Source of the DNA: Hysterium pulicare CBS 123377
Lineage: Eukaryota > Ascomycota > Dothideomycetes > Hysteriales > Hysteriaceae
Reading direction: 5' to 3'
Length of the DNA: 64,000 bases
Assembly: GCA_000467715.1 (NCBI GenBank)
Contig: AJFK01000502.1
Span: forward strand, 124,001-188,000
The translations under genes and the position numbers were made by a program. Positions 58,679 to 64,000 of this stretch are shown here, in pieces (the first letter of the stretch is position 1; each line of letters starts with the position of its first letter). Under the pieces are notes generated by a model. It saw only the letters and a list, made by a program, of their open reading frames with translations. It was not told the DNA's origin and ran no database searches.

Positions 58679-59458
58679 TCAGGCAAGTAGGATCGCAGAT
58701 CCCAAAATGCTGAAACACGATGCGAGATTCCAGGTGTTGGCGTGCAGCGTTGTTCTGATCTGCCATACTTGCTCCAAAATCTGTCGGGCATCATCCAACG
58801 CCCCAGCTGTGTGCACTTTGCCTTGCTTTGAGAACAGAGCCATGAATGACGACTCCTCCGATTCCAGCGCTAGACAGCCAGCGACACAAAGTGGCCAGGC
58901 AAGAGCACGCAGCTGGTATGACGGAACGGTTTGAAGCAGTTCGATGATTTGAGCAACATTAGCCCTAACTTCCGTATTAGACAATTGCCAGCCAGAAATC
59001 ACGACTGTAAGGTACAGCTGTGCTGCATGTGCCCAGATGAGAGTTGAGTTGGAGGAAGCGGAAGGAAGGGGACGCATGTCAAATGGCGCGCGGTAGTTCA
59101 GATCTGATGGAGAACTGGCGATAGGACAATTCTGAATTTCGAGGATGCCGTTTCTCAACCCATTGGCAATGCCCGAGGCGCGGTCGACCAGTTCCAAGAC
59201 GGAGAGGCTGTTGGCTGCGATTTGTTCCCGTTTCCATGAGTCTAAAGCGGATATTTCGGCGATTGACCTGATCACCCAATTGCGGCAGCCAACGATGCTT
59301 GAGAGTCGGACTTCAGCGTCAGTCACAACAGATGTCCCTTCATCTATTCGAGCAAGAACATCTGGGTGATATCTTAGCAGTCTTGGGGTTTCTTGAATAG
59401 CGGTGCTTGCCACGACGTCGATAAAGATTAGTAAGCCGGCACAGAATCGAAAGCCGGC
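58679..59458 (-). pseudogene. Fungal-specific transcription factor C-terminal region, no zinc cluster seen
   Basis: An open stretch of ~260 codons (59458 down to 58679) reads CAGLLIFIDVVASTAIQETP, RLLRYHPDVLARID, IVGCRNWVIRSIAEISALD, LIWAHAAQLYLTVVISGW and ALAWPLCVAGCLALESEE. This is the C-terminal half of the fungal_trans_2 domain found in many Zn2Cys6 regulators. Upstream on the same strand, 59682..59461 gives AVLRASLYFLTHALIRRTTE, which may be an earlier part of the same domain, but I found no clean join and no zinc cluster before it. Either the gene has a structure I missed, or it is a truncated remnant. A MITE copy lies just upstream. Confidence 0.55.
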
Positions 59459-60246
59459 CTGAATTCGTTGTTGCTTTGATCATTGGTTGTCTCATTGTGA
59501 TTATGGTCCAAGGACCTTCGCACACATTGCTGCATGCATTTAATCCGTTTCGGGATCTGCTCCTCTGTCGTTCTCCGTATGAGTGCATGAGTTAAAAAAT
59601 ATAGACTGGCCCTGAGCACTGCAACTCGCGGCGATACCTTGACAAAATACTGCGCGGTAGGATACGCCGAGATCTCTTCCATGGCAGAAAGCTAGGTGTG
59701 AGGGATGAAGTAATAGTGTAGGAAGAATCGAGAACAGGTAGGCCAGCAGAGTGAATTGTAGAAGAGACAAATCGCTACCGACCACAAGGGGTGTCATAAT
59801 TCATCGTTCTTGGATACAAGGCTTAAAAGCCAGTTGCCACTCTTTAGGTTATTTAGAAGGTATATAGAATAGATACTTTCTAGGCCTGTGGAGCCAAAGG
59901 TTTTGACAGTACGGCCAATATTGACACCCGCTGTGGACCATGCGGGGTACAATTCTATACCTACTAAACAAGTCTCATCACCTGACTCTATGGTCCACGT
60001 GATATTTACTCTCCTTACATTATTACGATGGATGCATACCGTATCCTTCGTCCGAACTCATGGGATACTGAAAAGACCAACAGCTTAGAAGCAAGATAAT
60101 AGGCGTAAATGAAGCTGTTATCATAGCAGCTACACAAAGGGTGACACATTTGTGCTGATGTACCAATGTCAGCCAATGACAAGTACATCTGATTGAAAGC
60201 GCTTCATCATGACAGGGATCTGAAGCTTGACGCTCGGAACCGTTTA
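59459..60246. other. Intergenic with MITE copy C
   Basis: Between the transcription factor fragment and the SDR gene. Apart from the MITE and the possible upstream part of the fragment (59461-59682), nothing recognised. Confidence 0.4.
59788..59930. mobile_element. MITE, copy C (~143 bp, internally deleted)
   Basis: The left end reads GGGGTGTCATAATTCATCG and the right end ACGGCCAATATTGACACCCG. The interior matches copies A and B (AAAAGCCAGTTGCCACTCTT, ATAGAATAGATACTTTCTAG) but lacks about 55 bp near the left end. Confidence 0.75.
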
Positions 60247-61218
60247 TCATTTGAAGCTTGCAGTCTGCTCTTCGCACCATTCTACAAAGGCCTTTGCGAT
60301 ACCTGTTCCACCATCTTCCTTCGACTTTAAAGCTGCAACCAAATCAGGCCTTGGGTTCGGATGTATACGCCCCCAAGGGATAATATAACTTCCTCCATCT
60401 TGAATGCCCACGCCAGCCGACAGCCCCGCCCAGAGCTGAGTGTACGCCCCATATTTCGCCTCATATAACAGGGGAGAGGCTATGATATTCACTGCCTTGG
60501 GTAGGTGGCGCGTCAAGGCGGTCTTGAGATTTCCAGGATTCACAGTCACACTGAGAACACCGTCCTGCCCGGCTTGCGATGCTAGCTGGCTTGCAAGGTA
60601 CCAATTGCCTGCTTTACTAATCGCGTAATTCTGCTGTTGATTATTCGATGGCTTCGAGATCTCCGCTATGTTGATTCCGTCTTTGGGTGCGCCCAAATCA
60701 ACCGCGATGGAGGAAGTCCATACTACTCGCACTGCAGCGACCGAAGTACTCTTTGCACTTCGAGTCAAAATAGGCAAGAGCAGCTGAGTAAGAAGATATG
60801 GGCCAAGGCAATTGGTCGCCATCTGAAGCTCGTAACCTTGTGCAGACACGGAACCGCGTGGGGGGTTTGAGACGCCCGCATTATTGAATAATACATCTAG
60901 TCTCGACTCAGAGGCTTGGAAGGACTGAACAGCTGGCTTGATGGTGGTAAGGTCGTCGAGCGAGATACGAAGGAAATGGAGTTCTCCTGATAATGTAGTA
61001 GGTCTCGCTTTGATCTGCTTGATCGCAGAGTTTGCATCCTCCTGTGAGCGACTGCCCAGATACACCTTGCCACCAGCTTGATAGAGGATGCTGCAAAGCT
61101 CGAAACCAATGCCGGATGTCCCTCCTGTGACGATAAAGACCCTGCCCACCTGGCTGGAGATGTTGGCTTCGGTCAACGCCGGGCGTGGTGGGAAGAACTG
61201 GGAGAACGTGACGCCCAT
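60247..61218 (-). CDS. Short-chain dehydrogenase/reductase, retinol-dehydrogenase-like
   Basis: 323 aa, single exon. RVFIVTGGTSGIGFELCSIL is the cofactor site, then LGSRSQEDANSAIK, DVLFNNAGVSNPP, TNCLGPYLLTQLLLPIL, the catalytic serine in VVWTSS, YAISKAGNWYLAS (YxxxK) and TVNPGNLKTAL. The length and the long C-terminal part (YGAYTQLWAGLSAG) match the WW-domain-oxidoreductase/retinol-dehydrogenase-like SDRs widespread in fungi. The arginine after beta-2 (GSRS) suggests NADP(H). Substrate unknown. Confidence 0.92.
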   Translation of the reverse strand: MGVTFSQFFPPRPALTEANISSQVGRVFIVTGGTSGIGFELCSILYQAGGKVYLGSRSQEDANSAIKQIKARPTTLSGELHFLRISLDDLTTIKPAVQSFQASESRLDVLFNNAGVSNPPRGSVSAQGYELQMATNCLGPYLLTQLLLPILTRSAKSTSVAAVRVVWTSSIAVDLGAPKDGINIAEISKPSNNQQQNYAISKAGNWYLASQLASQAGQDGVLSVTVNPGNLKTALTRHLPKAVNIIASPLLYEAKYGAYTQLWAGLSAGVGIQDGGSYIIPWGRIHPNPRPDLVAALKSKEDGGTGIAKAFVEWCEEQTASFK

Positions 61219-61668
61219 ACTGCAATAAAAATCAGTCCTAGTACCGAACTGAAAGACTTGAAGAGGAACGGGGCAACAACATAATAGAAGAGTTGGAGCT
61301 TCCTAGCGGGGCGGGGTTTACGAACCTTAAGTCCAATCCAATCATGTAGTATTCACGTGACCTAGCCGAGGCTCTAGGTACTCTAAGCACATTTCTTAGA
61401 GGCTGTAGTTGATATCTTTAAAAAAAGTTATGGAGAAATAAGATAAATTGAATTACAAACATTTTTATTCAAAAAAATAGATCGAATGCAAATACCCGTA
61501 AATATGATAATTAGGGTTGGAGGAGTATGAGGCGGTTAGGTATTGCACTTTCGCTAATAAGGATGTAAAGCGGCAGGAAGCTGTACGCATGATACAGCTA
61601 GATTCATTCTCCAAAGCTTAGCCCTGGTAGCAAGACTGAACTATCCCACCCAAGTCTCTACTATACAA
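61219..61668. other. Intergenic, AT-rich, nothing recognised
   Basis: 5' flank of the SDR gene; 61380-61560 is AT-rich. Confidence 0.4.
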
Positions 61669-62163
61669 TTAATAATTAGCTAGAGCGGCTTCCATGCATC
61701 TTAGCTTCTTCGCGACATCCTCTTCATGTCTGCGCATTCTAATTCCGATGCTAGCGTAGGACTGTCCATCATACTCTCGCAACTCCAGCTCGTCAAACTC
61801 AAGGCATTCTTTCAAGAGTGCTCGGTATCTATACCCCGCTTCAGCAGCTACGGCATCAAGGTACGAAGTTTCATTCATCAGCCTTGGTCCAACGCTCTGA
61901 ACCTCTTTCCTCGTCAACTTTAGGATATCGTTGAACCCCATGACTTCTTCTATGCGCTTCCAGTACGTGATTTCTAAGTGTAGTGTCCCGAAACTATATA
62001 TGTCGTAGAACCGGCGGAAGTGATAGTTGAATTTGCCCTCCTCGGTAATCAAGTAATTGTCTGGCCTTAGTGTGTGAAATATCCAGGAGTGTTTCATCCC
62101 TAAAAGGCTGAATATACCCGGGCTCTCTCGTTTTATTCCGAATGCATAATGCGGCCCTTGCAC
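61669..62163 (-). pseudogene. Fragment of a fungal kinase-like protein (C-terminal lobe)
   Basis: About 165 codons. MKHSWIFHTLRPDNYLI resembles the catalytic-loop region (normally GWIHKxLRPDNxLI) and FRRFYDIYSFGTLHLEITYW matches the later YDIYSLGVVLLEIGxW helix of the kinase-like proteins found with HeLo/prion-type domains in ascomycetes. The segment normally lying between these two, including the activation loop, is missing, and no N-lobe is present. It ends in the usual short helical tail (EEDVAKKLRCMEAALANY). Probably a relic; a short protein might still be made. Confidence 0.5.
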
Positions 62164-62770
62164 ACCCTGTATTCAGCCTCTTAAGTGAATAATAATGCCA
62201 CCTAACCAGGGAAAGCGTCTTGAGCTCTGAACCAGGACTCAGCCTCTCGTTCAGTCTGGTTTTCCCTCCGCTTATAGAGCGCACTGCCTTTCCCTGTGAT
62301 TTCAGTAGAGAGGTCATTGACTGATGCGCCTAAAGCTAGGATGATGTAGAGAGTTGAGCGTTCTACGTGGATATCCTAACGATGCATGAAACTGAGAACT
62401 GGGATTTTGTCGTTGTACGCAATCATTCTTTTGCTTTTAAGATTTTCGGAGTACGAATATCCAGAGAGCTGAAACTTAAAAAGCTTGCTGTTTTCTTGAC
62501 TGTGCGACCTTGAAACACGGCGGCTCCCAGAGCCCGATTGGACTATGCAGACGGCGGTCATCGTAAGGTGGTGGGTATAGCAGCATGGCGTGAGGCGAAT
62601 TTCCATAGCTGAGAGGATTAGCAGATTGAGGCAGTTCGAACCTTTAGAGGATCCGCGTTCAGTTCATAGATAATGTAAGAGACTAGTGCCAAGAGTTCTA
62701 TCAAACGAACTGGAATGAACTACCTATAGTCTGTTAATATGGAAAACAACTGGACAAGATCTACCCGTAT
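62164..62770. other. Intergenic, nothing recognised
   Basis: Between the kinase-like fragment and the iminopeptidase gene. Short ORFs only. Confidence 0.4.
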
Positions 62771-63763
62771 TCAAGCCGTTTTCGACTTGCTGTCTCCCAA
62801 GAAAGTACCAATGATCTCGAAATAGCGTACCCGCTCCTCCCAATGTCCCATGTGAGCAGAATTCTCTAGAGTAACCCACTTCACCTTCGGGATCTCGTGA
62901 AAAAAAGGAGCAACACACAGGTTTCAAATCTCGTCATATCTCCCATTTAGGAGAAGTGTTTCAACGTTGATTTTGCTAGCCTCGGAGTAGCCTTCCCAAT
63001 CTTTAAGGGAACCATGGACTTCAAATTCCGAAGTACCTTGCCTATACTAGTCTGAGCACCATAGGTAGATTAGGGCCGTGTAGATCACTCACATCGTCAC
63101 ATACACAGTGGGATCTTGCTTCAAGTTCCCAAATCCCTCCAACAACGCTTCCGGCCAAGGGTCGAGGCGACAAATCCATCTCTTATAGAATTCCATGCTT
63201 GCATTCTCCCATGTCTCGCTGTCATGGTCACCATTCCGCTCGCATTCCTCTAACACGTCTTGTACGTCTTTTGGCAACTGTTTCAACAGCCCTCGCGTAC
63301 TCTCCACAAATAAGGGCATACTAGCGGGTGTACTAGCCAAGACGAGTTTCTTTAGGCCAGCTGGCTGTCGCGCAGCGTACACCGCGCCCAACATACCACC
63401 CCAGCTTTGGCCATATAGGAAAAAGCCAGATCGAAGTTCTAGGTAGTCAATCAAGTTATCCAGCTCCTGGATGAAGAGATCAAGAGTCCAGAAGGATTTG
63501 TCGCCGGCTTTTTCGCGTAAGTGCGTGGAGCGTCCGCATCCAATCTGGTCGTAGTGGACAACAGGGATCCCATATTTCTCGTAGAGATCCACGAAAGGAA
63601 GAAAATAGTCGTGTCCCGCTCCTGGCCCTCCATGTAAAGTGATGATAGGCGTGGATTGGGAATCAGATAAGCTTCCGACCGTTTTATACCATGTTGCGCA
63701 TGGTTTGCCCGCGCTCGGTACATGAAATGGAATCTCGCCTTCAGAAGAGGGATGAGTTGACAT
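62771..63763 (-). pseudogene. Proline iminopeptidase (alpha/beta hydrolase) with premature stop
   Basis: Two exons, complement(62771..63041, 63093..63763), span 314 codons. Start chosen at MSTHPSSEGEIPFHVPSAGK, the usual family beginning. ITLHGGPGAGHDY (oxyanion region), YDQIGCGRSTHL and the nucleophile GQSWGGMLG (~residue 121) are intact. A 51-bp intron (GTGAGT..GTATAG) leads to FEVHGSLKDW and LLLNGRYDEI, with the catalytic aspartate. An in-frame TGA at 62924-62926 follows, before VAPFFHEIPKVKWVTLENS and AHMGHWEER, which holds the catalytic histidine. The product would therefore lack its histidine. Everything past the stop remains in frame and family-like, so the change is recent or an assembly error. 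Confidence 0.78.
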
Positions 63764-64000
63764 GATTATGTTCGAAAATGCGGCTTGTAGGCGCTGAAGA
63801 TATTTGGCGTTGAGGTATCGTGGATAAAAAGACACACGATTCACAATGTAAGTGACGCTTTGTGCTTGATTGGGATTTTGACTAGCTTGTAGAACATATA
63901 TAAATTTTTAAGTGGGTTCTTCGCCCACAGGAAAAAATCCATGCGAAATCGGCTCAAAAGCTAGAGACAGTTTGATTGTCTGACATTTAAATTCCTGTTT
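63764..64000. other. Window edge, 5' flank of the iminopeptidase gene
   Basis: No further gene can be supported before the window ends. Confidence 0.4.

Overview
This window is nuclear DNA of a filamentous ascomycete (Pezizomycotina). Its genes carry short introns, mostly 47-140 bp, with GT..AG ends and CTRAC-like branch sites. The gene families are typical of that group: HET domain, fungal Zn2Cys6 factors, S28 peptidase, GH47 mannosidase, SesB-like hydrolase, NB-ARC/TPR receptor, DUF7053 and a cyt-4-like RNase. I cannot name the species; Leotiomycetes or Sordariomycetes would both fit. Exon joins were made by hand from splice signals. Every proposed spliced CDS has a length divisible by three and is open to its stop, except where a gene is called broken.

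Layout. 0-15 kb: HET-CUE protein (+), GH47 alpha-mannosidase (-), single-pass membrane protein (+), DUF7053 protein (-), Baeyer-Villiger-type monooxygenase (-), small secreted protein (-) and SDR (-). 16-28 kb: S28 serine peptidase (+); a decayed immune-type locus in which a NB-ARC/TPR receptor relic (-) lies head to head with a SesB-like hydrolase (+) bearing an amyloid-like C-terminal motif; a MITE; a FYVE-RING protein (-); and a broken NAD-binding reductase gene (-). 28-47 kb is mostly housekeeping: TRP-like channel (-), amidohydrolase (+), a nicotianamine synthase relic (+), a 713-residue homoserine kinase/AIR synthase fusion (+), a Zn2Cys6 factor (-) and a mitochondrial RNase II (-). 47-64 kb: MoaD-type sulfur carrier (+), a second Zn2Cys6 factor (+), SDR (+), a 4-kb gene-poor stretch with repeated TATA/pyrimidine modules, NmrA-like reductase (+), a zinc-cluster-less transcription factor fragment (-), SDR (-), a kinase-like relic (-) and a proline iminopeptidase gene (-) with a premature stop.

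Main points of interest: (1) one uninterrupted ORF joins a complete homoserine kinase (threonine pathway) to a complete PurM/AIR synthase (purine pathway), a combination I do not recognise as a standard fungal fusion; (2) the SesB/NLR locus looks like an ancestral multi-domain receptor split by an inversion, or a damaged effector/receptor pair; (3) an ~85-bp sequence occurs twice, once inside a receptor intron with a 9-bp flanking repeat, like a tiny introner-like mobile sequence; (4) a MITE family has three copies plus one end fragment. Several genes here are relics (receptor, reductase, nicotianamine synthase, kinase-like, iminopeptidase), so the accessory parts of the window are decaying while the metabolic genes between them are intact.
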